64,000 nucleotides of DNA, taken from NCBI RefSeq assembly GCF_007859865.1, contig NZ_SJPI01000002.1, forward strand, positions 702,721 to 766,720. Direction: 5' to 3'. Both the position numbers and the translations under genes were made by a program. Positions within the stretch are counted from its first letter, which is position 1, and the number at the start of each line of letters is the position of its first letter. Of the stretch, positions 52,024-61,617 are shown piece by piece. Under the pieces are notes generated by a model. The model worked only from the letters and a program-made list of their open reading frames with translations. It had not been told where the DNA came from and ran no database searches. Source of the stretch: Rubripirellula amarantea. Lineage in GTDB: Bacteria; Planctomycetota; Planctomycetia; Pirellulales; Pirellulaceae.

Positions 52024-53250
52024 ATGCACCGAGTCAAAATTACTGTCTTTAGTGGATCCGATCAAATCTGGTCGGGCATTGCGCGGTCACCCTTAGACAT
52101 TGGGCGCCAGCAAGAGAACGATGCCGAACCTTTGACGTTGCACGACTCGGGTAAGTCATGTCGATTGTCGATCGCGCCCCTTTCGGCTCGCAGTATTCCT
52201 CGGTCCGCGATTCGCGTTAGCAAAAGCCCGCAAGGTGAATTGGTTGTCACGAATATTCATCGCGTGCTTCAGTTCGCAACGGGCGATGGTGCACCGTTGG
52301 ACCCCGGATCGAGCTTTTCGTCCGACGAAGAAATCATTGTCTCGTTGCCGGATGAGTTGTCCGTGCGAGTTCGCAAGGTTGGCGCGGACTCTGGCTTGTA
52401 TCCGGCAACAACGAGTGTGAAGCACGATCTGACCAAGATACCACTTGAAAGTTACTTTTCAGATTCAATTGCCGACGCGTTGCGTTCGGATCAAACCTTA
52501 CTGGATGGAAAAGATGCGAATGTGACGGTGGTGGCGTGCCAAATTCGAGGCCTCCACGAGGTTGCCGAGCGAGTGGGGGCGAAGCGAACGATAGCATGGA
52601 TCCAGGATGTCCATGGTGCACTAGGTGAAGTGGTTTTGAATTCCGATGGTGTCCTGGTGGATCATTCGGACGAGTGTTTGACTGCGATGTGGGGGGCGCC
52701 GGTCGAGTCAACTGATCACGCAACCCGAGCCTGTCAGTCGGCAATCGAAATGCTTGCGGCGACAGAAGCGGTTCGAGAACGCTGGCAGGATGTGACTCCC
52801 AAATCCTTCGCGACTGAGTTTGGCCTGCATTCGGGATATACCCGAGTTGGCAATCTTGGCTCGCGACTTCAATTCAAGTACGGGCCGATGGGTCGAACGC
52901 TTGAGATCGCAGCGAGGTTGCGAGGCCTTTCGTCAACGCTACGTACGCCGATCTTGATCTCGGGTGCGACGGCAAGTGCAATCGAGAATGAGCATACGAT
53001 ACGTCGGCTGAGGCAACTTGAACTCGATGAGGACGAAGTGACGATTGATGTCTACGAACTACATCAAAGGTCCAGTTCTTGGTTCCCGAAACTGCGAGAA
53101 GAGTTCGAGGCAGCACTTGAGATGTATGAACGCGACGATTTCGCCAGCGCATCGCAACGGCTTGCGAAGTTGGTCATTGACTTTCCGGACGATTACCCGA
53201 GTTTGGCGTTGCTGCGCAATTCGATCGAGCGGTTGACGACTCAGGATTAG
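52024..53250 (+). CDS. FHA-like plus class III nucleotide cyclase-like protein, probably degenerate
   Basis: The N-terminal 125 residues look FHA-like (SPLDIGRQQENDAEPLTLHD). Residues about 150-325 follow the class III cyclase fold: VTVVACQIRGLHEVAERVGA, LVDHSDECLTAMWGAPVESTDHATRACQSAIEML, GLHSGYTRVGNLGSRLQFKYGPMG. The first metal Asp (FADIRG in active enzymes) is Gln (ACQIRG) while the second (SDECL) is kept. Catalysis is therefore doubtful; a sensor or pseudocyclase role is possible. A TPR-like tail follows (EEFEAALEMYERDDFASASQRLAKL). ATG 52024 is used, six bases after an in-frame TTG. Confidence 0.8.
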   Translation: MHRVKITVFSGSDQIWSGIARSPLDIGRQQENDAEPLTLHDSGKSCRLSIAPLSARSIPRSAIRVSKSPQGELVVTNIHRVLQFATGDGAPLDPGSSFSSDEEIIVSLPDELSVRVRKVGADSGLYPATTSVKHDLTKIPLESYFSDSIADALRSDQTLLDGKDANVTVVACQIRGLHEVAERVGAKRTIAWIQDVHGALGEVVLNSDGVLVDHSDECLTAMWGAPVESTDHATRACQSAIEMLAATEAVRERWQDVTPKSFATEFGLHSGYTRVGNLGSRLQFKYGPMGRTLEIAARLRGLSSTLRTPILISGATASAIENEHTIRRLRQLELDEDEVTIDVYELHQRSSSWFPKLREEFEAALEMYERDDFASASQRLAKLVIDFPDDYPSLALLRNSIERLTTQD

Positions 53251-53258
53251 CCGGAATG

Positions 53259-53291
53259 TCTGCTTGACGTCTGCTTAATGTCTGCTTGACG
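53259..53291. repeat. Three tandem copies of an 11-bp unit just after the cyclase stop
   Basis: TCTGCTTGACG (53259-53269), TCTGCTTAATG (53270-53280) and TCTGCTTGACG (53281-53291), beginning nine bases after the stop codon. Confidence 0.88.
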
Positions 53292-53347
53292 AAGGTTCGA
53301 TCTGGTTTCGATGTCGTTGCTAGAGACCAGAGGTATTGGCTTTCAGA

Positions 53348-55006
53348 TCACGGTGACGACGTGTATCGAGTGACGACCGCAATCACTAGCATAACGATGA
53401 CGCCGCTGTCGAAACGCGTCCAACGACCGGATGCCGCCGAGAGTCGAAGGTGATCGATCAAGCGTCCTGTTGGGCACCCCATGCGGCAGTATCCCATCGG
53501 GACAAACATCGAAAATGCGATCGTGGTGATCGCCAACGCGATGGCAACCAATCCAGCGACCTTCCATGCGTAGGCGTCAAAGGGTTCAAGTTGTGATACG
53601 TCAAACTGAGGCGCGAACAACAGTGCCACGTAGCTAGCCGCCAACGTAATTGCAGGAACGACACTCAAAAGCGTTCGCAACGTGGTTGGGATAGTTAGCC
53701 GGCGTTTGGATTGTATCCCTGGTCTAACTAATTGTTGAATTGCACCGTGAGGGCACAGATGATTGCAGTAAGGGTTTGCCTTTGAAAAGGTCGGGACGAT
53801 AAATGCCACCGCCGCGATCGCGGTCAGCCCTATCGCCAACTTCCAACTCACGCCTGCGGAAGCGGCACCAGCAAGCCAAGCAATAGAGACCAGGTTGCCG
53901 GACCAAAAGCCGATGACCACAATCACGGCTAACAGCCACCCTTGTCTAAAACGCTTTCGTTTCATCGCCTTCGAGCGACTAAGGCAAAAGAGTATCAGCA
54001 GTGTTAGTAGCGAAGCCAACTCATGCGTCGACCAGCGGATACCGGCCCATGCCGAACTTAGTGGCGATTGTGTTTGCTTCGTTTCGGTTTGGTGTTTTGA
54101 ATAGGCATCCGCGAAATCAATCGTCGTCAACAAGACGGCTTCACTTGTCATGGTGGCTCCGGATACACCTTCGACTGAATCGAGTAGTTCGTCACCATTT
54201 CTGAATTCTGCGAGCGGTTTTCCGATGTACTTTTTCCAATAGTACTTGTCGTCTCGCAGGTAGCCGACATACGGTTCGTTGTCGAATGACTTGCGAATTC
54301 GCAGGTCGACGATCGTTTGTGAATCGTCGAGCTGAAGGACCAGTTCCGTCGGCCCTTGGTAGCCGATGATCGAATCCGAGAACGGGCCGGTGCGAACCAC
54401 GTTTTCCAAGGTTGCAGTTGATGGTGCCCCAAATAACGATTGTATCTCTTCCGCCGTCAATGGTTCAGGAAATACAAGCGACGCCGGGGCTAGTGATGGC
54501 GACGGTGAGACTCTTTGCATGATGCCCGCTGCCATGGCGAGGCTGGTCAGCGTGGCTCCGGAAACTCCGTCGATCGATTTGGGGTCAGTTGACTGCTGCC
54601 CCAATTCCCAACCAACGAATTGATGAAGGAACTTCTCGTCCTTTTCGATGGCGTCGACATGGTCGCCGGTGTCGTGGCTTTGCAGAATGCAAAGGTTAGT
54701 GATGACATGGTCGTTGTCCATCACTAATAACGCTTCGGTAGGACCTCGGTATCCGCGTTGGTCCTGGGCCGCCGGTAGCGTCCGGGCGACTAAGCCCAGG
54801 TGATTTCCATTAGCGTCTTCGACTGACCAACATCCCAGTCGATCGGCCGGTTCCACTATCGACGCTGCGTTGGGAAGCAATCGTTGGATGTCGGCGATGT
54901 CGGGAATAGTCGCCGTTTCTAATGCGTCCATGTCGCGGTGTGGCGATGGCAACAGCGCCAGCAACGCGACAACGAGGCAACATCGGATGGTGTGAACAAC
55001 GGTCAT
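53348..55006 (-). CDS. FMN-binding, NosR/NirI-like polyferredoxin membrane protein
   Basis: Predicted electron-transfer protein. Two FMN_bind domains face the periplasm, each with the flavinylation motif: DGVSGATLTSLAMAAG (about residue 145) and EGVSGATMTSEAVLL (about 290). Five or six membrane helices follow. Two ferredoxin-like Cys clusters, NPYCNHLCPHGAIQQL and GYCRMGCPTGRLIDHLR, resemble NosR-type cytoplasmic [4Fe-4S] sites but have only two Cys each. 552 aa. ATG 55004-55006 leaves 22 bp to the FAD oxidoreductase stop, suggesting cotranscription with it. Confidence 0.85.
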   Translation of the reverse strand: MTVVHTIRCCLVVALLALLPSPHRDMDALETATIPDIADIQRLLPNAASIVEPADRLGCWSVEDANGNHLGLVARTLPAAQDQRGYRGPTEALLVMDNDHVITNLCILQSHDTGDHVDAIEKDEKFLHQFVGWELGQQSTDPKSIDGVSGATLTSLAMAAGIMQRVSPSPSLAPASLVFPEPLTAEEIQSLFGAPSTATLENVVRTGPFSDSIIGYQGPTELVLQLDDSQTIVDLRIRKSFDNEPYVGYLRDDKYYWKKYIGKPLAEFRNGDELLDSVEGVSGATMTSEAVLLTTIDFADAYSKHQTETKQTQSPLSSAWAGIRWSTHELASLLTLLILFCLSRSKAMKRKRFRQGWLLAVIVVIGFWSGNLVSIAWLAGAASAGVSWKLAIGLTAIAAVAFIVPTFSKANPYCNHLCPHGAIQQLVRPGIQSKRRLTIPTTLRTLLSVVPAITLAASYVALLFAPQFDVSQLEPFDAYAWKVAGLVAIALAITTIAFSMFVPMGYCRMGCPTGRLIDHLRLSAASGRWTRFDSGVIVMLVIAVVTRYTSSP

Positions 55007-55028
55007 TCGCCCCCGTTTGGCGGGCTTC

Positions 55029-57332
55029 TCAATCAATGCCGACCCACACAATCGCATCCGCGTGAACGAAGCCATCGGCACCTTTGGTTGACATGGTGAC
55101 GGTCACGGGAGTCCCAGCTTGCAAGTCAAATTTCCCAAGGTCGATCCAAGGCTCGCTGCGAACTTGCCGCTGGTCCACGACCTGAGTCATCGGGTCGGAA
55201 CCTTCGCGAGCCACCGTGACGGTGGTCTTTGAGGATCGATTGTCGTGACCGACGCTATACAATCGCAACTGGTAAGTTTGCGAAGTCTTAGGTGAGGCTT
55301 CGAATTGGATCGTACTGTTGGAATTGGCTGACGCGTAACGGTATCCGCTGTGGACATAGGGCTTAAGACCTTCGCCCAACGTCCAATTTCCTGAACGCTT
55401 CGCATCGCTGTCATCAACAACGAGGCCACCCAATGTCGAAGGTGCGAGCCCCGTCGATGGTCCGACTGACGTTGCGCGGTCCATTGCATCGTTGGGAATC
55501 TCGATCGGAGCGGTAGAAGTGGCCCGCCTAGCCTTACCCGGCAATTCCAACAGTTCCTTAAGTTCGGGCAGGTAACGATGGTAGACCTCCGCCGGATCGC
55601 ATTGATTGGCGGTGCAGATCGATGCGGCTTTGCCGACCACTTCGCCCATCATTCCGCAAGTCTTCATCACGCGAACCGTACCCAGTGCCTCATGAGTAAC
55701 ACTGATGCAGCGACCAGCCATGAACAAATTCTCGACATTGCGGCTGTAGAAACAACGGTAGGGGACCGGGTACCCGTACGAACGATCGACTCGGCGATCA
55801 TGCACCGCAACACTGATGAACGGGTTGTCGGCAAACTTGTCCGCATACTCTTTCTTGGGGTAGTGCAAGTCAATCGACCACGTGCTGGGAACGCAACCGT
55901 CATCGAATTCGCGTTTGCTGATCACGTCATCCTGAGTGAGCACAACGTCGCCCATCAATCGAATGCTCTCGCGAGGTCCGCCGACGTAGGCCACCCACGA
56001 TAGGTAAGCGTTTTCGTGGTCCGCGGCACCATCGCCGTTCTTCATTGCATTGAACGCTCCGTAAACCGCACGTAGATTCCAGTCGCGGATAGCTTCGGCT
56101 TCGCCAATCGGATCCTTATCGAATCCACTTTCCCAAAACCATTGCCCGTGGTGATCGCGAGGGTAAGGGAAGTCTTCCATGGTCAGGTCGAGTGCCCAGG
56201 GTGTATCAGGGAACGAGGTCGGCGAGGTCGCTTCGTCCCAACGCCACATGTTGCTCATTCCCATCCTTCCCTTCTCTTCCATTTCGTGATCGGCACCCGC
56301 CCATTTGCCGATCCATCCGTGGCCTGTGCCATCAACAAACCACTTCCCGGCGACCGACAAATCTTCGCCGGTGCGAGTGTTGAGCAACGCCACCGATTCG
56401 ATCCGCTTCGGCGCATCCGCTGGTGCGTCATGCATCGAAACGCCGTAGGCGAAGTGATTGAGCATCAAATCGATATTGGGTTCCGCACGTACCAAAGCTT
56501 TTTTCTCGGCGTCGCCGAATTCTTCGAAAGTGCCTGGTGACTTGGTCGCTTTATCAGCGAACTCTTCGACGATTTCGCCAATGCGTGGATACTTTCCTCG
56601 ACGAATGTTTCCCATCGCCCACACGCGAACTTCGCTCGACCCATTGCCGCCGAGAACTCCACGATCTTGAATCAAGGCGACCTTGCAGCCCATGCGAGCG
56701 GCCGATAGCGCGGCGCCCATTCCCGAGTACCCACCACCGATTACGACCAAGTCGTAACCCGATTTGGTTTGTCGATCAGCAGGCAATTGAAGCTGTTCGC
56801 GGCGCCAAGGCGAAAGTACGCTCGAATCATTCGGTGGCGTCGATTCAAGTTCAGTGGTCAGGTAGATGCAATCGCATCGACCATCGAAACCGGTAAGGTC
56901 TTTTAATCGAATCTCGTTCTCGCCTTTGGCTAACTCAACAACGCCGCCGTCGTGCCAAGTCCAATCTTCCCCTTTCGTGCCGAAGGTGGTTTCCAAGTCA
57001 TTGCCGCCAAGCGAAAGTTGGAATTTCCCCGGCGAACCTTCAGCATCCCAGCGTGCCACCCAGTCGATCGAGCGAACCCAAACTCGGTACTTCGATGCCT
57101 CGGGCAGTTCGACGACGGTCACAGCATCCTCGACCGGTTTGCCGATTCCATGGGCTAGCAGGTAAGGCGATCCCATTTGTTGGATGAACTGAGTGTCGAG
57201 GCTCCAACCACCATGGTTATCGAAGCTTTCGGCTTCAACGAACACTTCAGCCGCTTGAGAAAGGGAAGCGATGCATGTCAGTGCACAGACGCACGCCAGA
57301 GCAAGTCGAGATAGAGACATAGATGTTTTCAA
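55029..57332 (-). CDS. Secreted FAD-dependent oxidoreductase with flanking carbohydrate-binding-like domains
   Basis: Signal peptide (residues 1-27), a beta-sandwich region (about 28-165; VEAESFDNHGGWSLD, YRVWVRSIDWVARWDAEGSPGKFQLSLGG) like CBM domains, then the FAD-binding Rossmann motif YDLVVIGGGYSGMGAALSAARMG, DRGVLGGNGSSEVRVW and GRCISVTHEALGTVRVMKTCGMMGEVVGKAA of the secreted PF12831-type oxidoreductases. The C-terminal 120 residues again look like a sugar-binding beta-sandwich. 767 aa. It probably oxidises or dehydrogenates a carbohydrate outside the cytoplasm, with electrons possibly passed to the downstream FMN-binding protein (inference). Confidence 0.88.
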   Translation of the reverse strand: MKTSMSLSRLALACVCALTCIASLSQAAEVFVEAESFDNHGGWSLDTQFIQQMGSPYLLAHGIGKPVEDAVTVVELPEASKYRVWVRSIDWVARWDAEGSPGKFQLSLGGNDLETTFGTKGEDWTWHDGGVVELAKGENEIRLKDLTGFDGRCDCIYLTTELESTPPNDSSVLSPWRREQLQLPADRQTKSGYDLVVIGGGYSGMGAALSAARMGCKVALIQDRGVLGGNGSSEVRVWAMGNIRRGKYPRIGEIVEEFADKATKSPGTFEEFGDAEKKALVRAEPNIDLMLNHFAYGVSMHDAPADAPKRIESVALLNTRTGEDLSVAGKWFVDGTGHGWIGKWAGADHEMEEKGRMGMSNMWRWDEATSPTSFPDTPWALDLTMEDFPYPRDHHGQWFWESGFDKDPIGEAEAIRDWNLRAVYGAFNAMKNGDGAADHENAYLSWVAYVGGPRESIRLMGDVVLTQDDVISKREFDDGCVPSTWSIDLHYPKKEYADKFADNPFISVAVHDRRVDRSYGYPVPYRCFYSRNVENLFMAGRCISVTHEALGTVRVMKTCGMMGEVVGKAASICTANQCDPAEVYHRYLPELKELLELPGKARRATSTAPIEIPNDAMDRATSVGPSTGLAPSTLGGLVVDDSDAKRSGNWTLGEGLKPYVHSGYRYASANSNSTIQFEASPKTSQTYQLRLYSVGHDNRSSKTTVTVAREGSDPMTQVVDQRQVRSEPWIDLGKFDLQAGTPVTVTMSTKGADGFVHADAIVWVGID

Positions 57333-57381
57333 GGAGGGACGTTAGTTGTCGAGGAAGCCGAACGATCCACGAAGCAATGGC

Positions 57382-58974
57382 CTAGCGGCTTCGGTCGGAT
57401 TCGATGATTGTCGCAAGCTTAGTTTCCAAACGCTTGGCAATATCGGGATACTGGTCAATCACATTCGTCGTTTCGGAGGGATCGTTTTCGAGGTCGAACA
57501 ATTGTAGTCGATCCACCGGAGTGTTTTCTAGCAACTGCTCGACTACCACGTTACGGGCTCGTTTGCGGTCGTAGCGATGCAATTTCCAGCGACCACTGCG
57601 TAGCGCGTAAGTACCCGTGTTGCCGTTGTCTTGCTGAACTAAGTGATCGCGGCCCTCAGCGTCGGCTTTGCCAAGTAAGCAATCGAGCACGTTGAAGCTG
57701 TCACGGCACTGATCATCGGGAAGTTCCTGGCCGGTTAGCGCGGCGAACGATGATGCCATGTCAATGGTGCAAACGACTTCGTCGCTCACGCTTGGCTTGA
57801 TTGTGCCTAACCAGCGTGTGATCAGCGGAGTCCGAGTACCGCCTTCATAAACGCTGTACTTTCCGCCGGTGAACGGTCCGCCGGCGCGGTGATCGCCAAC
57901 TTTTTCGATCGCCCCGTCCGCGTAGCCGTCATCGAGAACCGGGCCGTTGTCGCTGCAAAATACTACGAGCGTCTTTTCGGCGATGCCTTGCTCGTCGAGT
58001 GTCTTCATTAATTCACCGACGCACCAATCAAGTTCCATGATGCAGTCGCCTCGAAGTCCGAGGCTGGTTTTGCCTTGGAAACGTTCGTGAGGCATTCGAG
58101 GAACGTGTATGTCATGAGCCGCGAAGAAAAGGAAGAATGGTTCGTCCTTATGGTTGCTGATGAACTGATTCGATTGCTCCACCCACTTGTCCGCTAAATC
58201 CTCATCGCGAAACCGTGCTGAGTGTCCGCCCGTGTAGAAACCGATACGACTGATTCCATTGTGGATAGTCGAGTTGTGCCCGTGCGTCCAATCCATCTTT
58301 AACGAATCGCGATGCGTGATTCCCGTCGGGTGATCGGGACTTGGAATTTTGTCGCCGACCCACAATGGATCTTCGGGATCAAGGTTCAAGACCCGATGAT
58401 CCTTGACGTAGACCTGAGGCACCCGGTCATTTGTGGTGGGAAGCAGAAAGCAAGTGTCGAAGCCAATTTCAAGTGGTCCCGGATTTAGTTCGCCGTTCCA
58501 ATCGGGGCCCTGCTCGCCGCCAAGTCCGAGGTGCCACTTACCGATCACTGCGGTGGCGTAACCGGCATCATCAAGCAGCGAGGCAACGGTAGTGGTGCCA
58601 GGCTGAATGATTGCTGGACCGTTGGGCGGTGCGATGCCCGTGTTCTTGCCGCGAAAAGCGTAAGTCCCCGTCAAGAACGAATATCGAGTCGGAGTGCAGG
58701 TCGATGCGGAACAGTACCCGTTGGTGAACTGGACTCCCTCGCTCGCCAACTTATCGATGTTGGGAGTCGAGATCGCGGTGGCGCCATAGCAAGACACATC
58801 ACCGTACCCCAAGTCATCCGCCATGATCACGATGATGTTGGGTCGATCGTTAGTCTGTGCCACCAGTTGTTGGTTAAGGCACAGTAACGAAACAATCGCC
58901 ATGGTGACGACAATCGGCAACGCATTTAGCGACATCAAGCGCATGGGTTTGGGTTGGTCAGCGGTCGAGGACAA
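57382..58974 (-). CDS. Secreted arylsulfatase-type sulfatase
   Basis: Desulfates a carbohydrate or aryl sulfate. The TTG at 58972-58974 is preferred as start because AGGAGA lies 6-11 bp upstream; the in-frame ATG at 58942-58944 (MRLMSL) is the alternative. Hydrophobic signal VVTMAIVSLLCLNQQLVAQ, then PNIIVIMADDLGYGDVSCYG (metal site). Formylglycine motif CTPTRYSFLTG with C93, in SASTCTPTR; SDNGPVLDDGY; and KIEKVGDHRAGGPFTGGKYSVYEGGTRTPLI-type sequence, in part (GGKYSVYEGGTRTPLI), typical of subfamily S1 arylsulfatases. 530 aa. Confidence 0.93.
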   Translation of the reverse strand: MSSTADQPKPMRLMSLNALPIVVTMAIVSLLCLNQQLVAQTNDRPNIIVIMADDLGYGDVSCYGATAISTPNIDKLASEGVQFTNGYCSASTCTPTRYSFLTGTYAFRGKNTGIAPPNGPAIIQPGTTTVASLLDDAGYATAVIGKWHLGLGGEQGPDWNGELNPGPLEIGFDTCFLLPTTNDRVPQVYVKDHRVLNLDPEDPLWVGDKIPSPDHPTGITHRDSLKMDWTHGHNSTIHNGISRIGFYTGGHSARFRDEDLADKWVEQSNQFISNHKDEPFFLFFAAHDIHVPRMPHERFQGKTSLGLRGDCIMELDWCVGELMKTLDEQGIAEKTLVVFCSDNGPVLDDGYADGAIEKVGDHRAGGPFTGGKYSVYEGGTRTPLITRWLGTIKPSVSDEVVCTIDMASSFAALTGQELPDDQCRDSFNVLDCLLGKADAEGRDHLVQQDNGNTGTYALRSGRWKLHRYDRKRARNVVVEQLLENTPVDRLQLFDLENDPSETTNVIDQYPDIAKRLETKLATIIESDRSR

Positions 58975-59247
58975 GAAGTTTCTCCTAGAATGAGTCTGAA
59001 TCGAAAAGGTCTGGATTGGGAAAGTCGGAAGCGCAAACAGTTAGCCGGTTTGGTTCGTGGCAGCTTCTTTGGTGTTGCACGTCACGAAACGGGCTTGAAC
59101 TTGGCGATTTGCACTCAGGGAGGGACTACCAATTGTAATAAAAGTGCGAAGCTGTGAGGTTATCGTCTGGCCGGATACAATCAATCTCACACGGGATTCC
59201 GACTGCCTGATGGTTTTTGTGTCGACAACGGGCTTTGTTTCTATTGA

Positions 59248-59922
59248 ATGCGCAGGTTTCTATTGAACTACCGGCCTGATCATCGAATTCTGATAACGGT
59301 TTGCGCCGCATTCTTTTCAGGCATCGTGGTAGGTTTGGCGTGGTTTCTTTGGTCGTCCGGGTTTGGGCAACCGCTGCTGGGGACGTCCTCTGCTAATTCG
59401 CGAGTACCAATCGCCGCCGGCGTAGACCTGGACGAAGGATTTGACCCGTCGATCGCCGATCCAACGCTGACCCCTGGCGAAGTCGTTTCAAAACAATTGC
59501 GGTCTTTGAAGGATTCCGGGACGAATCCGAAAAGTCTGAAGGTTTGCTACAGCCTCGCTTCCCCAGGGAATCGTTCGATTACCGGTCCGATTGGTCGATT
59601 TGCGGACTTGTTTCGTGACGGCCCCTATTTTCCGCTGGTGGGACATCAAGATGCGATGATCGGGCGAGCCTCGATCGATGGTGACGAGGCGCTCGTTTTG
59701 GCGACCATTGTCGCAAAAGATGGTCAAACACACGCTTTTACCTTTCGATTGAGCCGCCAAGTTGCGTCAGATTTGAATGGCGCAGCAATTGCAGATAATG
59801 GCCAAACCGATGCCGCCAAGCCGGCTGGCGGATGTTGGATGACGGACGGCGTCTTACCCGTGCTGCCTATTCCCGAGCCGAATAAACATGACGCCACTCA
59901 GGCTCCCGATGAAGGAAAATAG
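59248..59922 (+). CDS. Membrane-anchored hypothetical protein, 224 aa (DUF4864-like)
   Basis: One N-terminal helix (ILITVCAAFFSGIVVGLAWFLW) and a periplasmic part. EVVSKQLRSLKDSGTN followed by VCYSLASPGNRSITGPIGRFADLF resembles DUF4864, in which 'F...ASPxN+...G..FxxM' recurs; VLATIVAKDGQTHAFTFRLSRQ is the next strand pair. The last 30 residues carry GGCWMTDGVLPV. It overlaps the ECF sigma gene (by 14 or 35 bp), so it belongs to that operon; an envelope sensing role is a guess. Confidence 0.72.
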   Translation: MRRFLLNYRPDHRILITVCAAFFSGIVVGLAWFLWSSGFGQPLLGTSSANSRVPIAAGVDLDEGFDPSIADPTLTPGEVVSKQLRSLKDSGTNPKSLKVCYSLASPGNRSITGPIGRFADLFRDGPYFPLVGHQDAMIGRASIDGDEALVLATIVAKDGQTHAFTFRLSRQVASDLNGAAIADNGQTDAAKPAGGCWMTDGVLPVLPIPEPNKHDATQAPDEGK

Positions 59923-60514
59923 AGCGATCGATCCTACCGCGACTGACGAAGATCTGATGCTGGGGATCTGCGGTGGCGATCGGGCTAGCTTCCGTGAACT
60001 CTATGATCGGCATCGTAGTTTGGTGTACACCGTGGCATTGCGGGTCTGCGGTCAGGAGTGCAATGCCGAGACGGTCACGGTGACGGTGTTTTGGGAAATC
60101 TGGAAAAAACCGACAAGCTGGAATCCAGAGCGTGGTCCCATCCGTACCTATTTGTTGTTGCTCGCTCGCAGTCGTGCTCGCGATTTGCTGCGATCCGAAG
60201 CCAGGCACAGCGTTGAGAATCGTGGCTTGGCCGAAGAGTTAACGCATCACCGAACACAATTACAGGAAACGGTCGATCCAGCTTTAAAACTACAGAACAG
60301 CCAACGGGCTAGACAGCTTCGGGCAGTCGCGCAAGAGTTACCTGCCGATATTCGCGAAGTATTGGACCTCGCTTTTTTCGGAGGATTGACCCATCTAGGT
60401 ATCGCAGAAGAACTCGGAGTTCCGCTCGGTACCGTGAAGTCGAGAATTCGTCGCGGATTGTCACAAATGCGAGAGCGTTTGACGGCTCTGAGCGAAGATT
60501 GGTTGACCCATTGA
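59909..60514 (+). CDS. ECF-type RNA polymerase sigma factor
   Basis: Extracytoplasmic-function sigma factor. Region 2: DEDLMLGICGGDRASFRELYDRHRSLVYTVALRVC and VFWEIWKKPTSWNPERG (the ECF W-x-x-P-x-x-G turn), then RTYLLLLARSRARDLLR. Region 4: ELPADIREVLDLAFFGGLTHLGIAEELGVPLGTVKSRIRRGL, a clear HTH. 201 aa from ATG 59909; ATG 59888 is a longer alternative. Followed at 45 bp by an anti-sigma gene, so its activity is probably released by envelope stress. Resembles SigK/RpoE-type. Confidence 0.93.
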   Translation: MKENRAIDPTATDEDLMLGICGGDRASFRELYDRHRSLVYTVALRVCGQECNAETVTVTVFWEIWKKPTSWNPERGPIRTYLLLLARSRARDLLRSEARHSVENRGLAEELTHHRTQLQETVDPALKLQNSQRARQLRAVAQELPADIREVLDLAFFGGLTHLGIAEELGVPLGTVKSRIRRGLSQMRERLTALSEDWLTH

Positions 60515-60559
60515 TCACTGCCTTTTCAACACACTATTTCCATCGTACAGGTCACATCA

Positions 60560-61393
60560 TTGAATTGTGAAACGTGCCAACGACATTTGGCTCAGTACGT
60601 CTTGGGTGACCTGGATCCGTCCGTCGCCCACGCGGTGGAGGAACATATCGAAAGTGGATGCGTGAGCTGTTTAAGCGAACTGACTTCGATCGGAAACTCG
60701 GTCGAGTGCCTGATCGAGGATTCTGCTTTGAAGAGTCCTAGCGATGCAACTTGGGAGCGGTTGGAGGAAGCCATCGAAAGCGATCGATCGCCAGAGTCAG
60801 CCGGACGAAACCAAGTTGATCGTTCGTCGTCGCTCGAAGAAACCCCGTCGTGGCTGAAACACGGATTCGCGGCCATGCTTGCGGTAGCTTGCGGGTTTAT
60901 GATTGCGATCGTAGGTCTTAATTTTGTCAGCTCGGCTCCTGAACGCACCGCTGGCGACTTTTCCGCCGACCATCCGCCGACCTCACCATCGAACGTTCCG
61001 GTAGGTCAGTTCAGTGACGGGGCGCTTCCGAAATCGGGAGATCGACCGGCTTCGCATTTGGTTTCGTTTCGTGAACCTGAACGCCTAGAACGAGTTGCGG
61101 GGTCGATGTTCTTTGATACCAACGCCAAGCAGATTCATGTGCATGTCGAAATACCCAACGGTGACTCTTTCACCGTTTGGTTTGTCACTGAGGACCAAGA
61201 ATGGATCGAAGCGGGTGAATTGGACCGACTCAGCAGCAATCACTTTGGCAAAGTGATCGATGTCCCCAAAACCGATAGCCCGATCGCTTACGCGGCAATC
61301 GTTACCACGACTGACGATCCTTCGCTCGATCCGGAATCGGCGGTCGCTTTGGTAAGTGACACGGTCGGCGATGCCATCCGCGCTTCGCTCTAA
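60560..61393 (+). CDS. Anti-sigma factor with zinc-finger-like N-terminus and RskA-like domain
   Basis: Membrane anti-sigma factor for the adjacent ECF sigma. NCETCQRHLAQYVLGDLD and AVEEHIESGCVSCLSEL give the H-x3-C-x2-C-like zinc anti-sigma motif. One helix (FAAMLAVACGFMIAIVGLNFV, about residues 108-128) divides it from a periplasmic domain with MFFDTNAKQIHVHVEIPNG, SFTVWFVTEDQEWIEAGEL and VAAIVTT-type strands as in RskA. Start is TTG 60560; no in-frame ATG lies before the zinc motif. 277 aa. Confidence 0.88.
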   Translation: MNCETCQRHLAQYVLGDLDPSVAHAVEEHIESGCVSCLSELTSIGNSVECLIEDSALKSPSDATWERLEEAIESDRSPESAGRNQVDRSSSLEETPSWLKHGFAAMLAVACGFMIAIVGLNFVSSAPERTAGDFSADHPPTSPSNVPVGQFSDGALPKSGDRPASHLVSFREPERLERVAGSMFFDTNAKQIHVHVEIPNGDSFTVWFVTEDQEWIEAGELDRLSSNHFGKVIDVPKTDSPIAYAAIVTTTDDPSLDPESAVALVSDTVGDAIRASL

Positions 61394-61617
61394 TAGCGTT
61401 CATTCTTAGGCAATACGTCTCGAAGCCCAGCCAAACGCTTGCGTTGGCGTTTGGTGGATCAAGCACCAGCAGAATGCGATCCGATCACGGACATCTGAGC
61501 GGTGGCGGTCCGCTACAATGAAAGCTCCGTTGTCCTCTTTGGTTTGCAGAGTGAGTGGTACTAGTCAGACCGTTGCGGACGACTTTGCGTATCCTAGTTT
61601 TTGTTGGCGGCTTGGCT

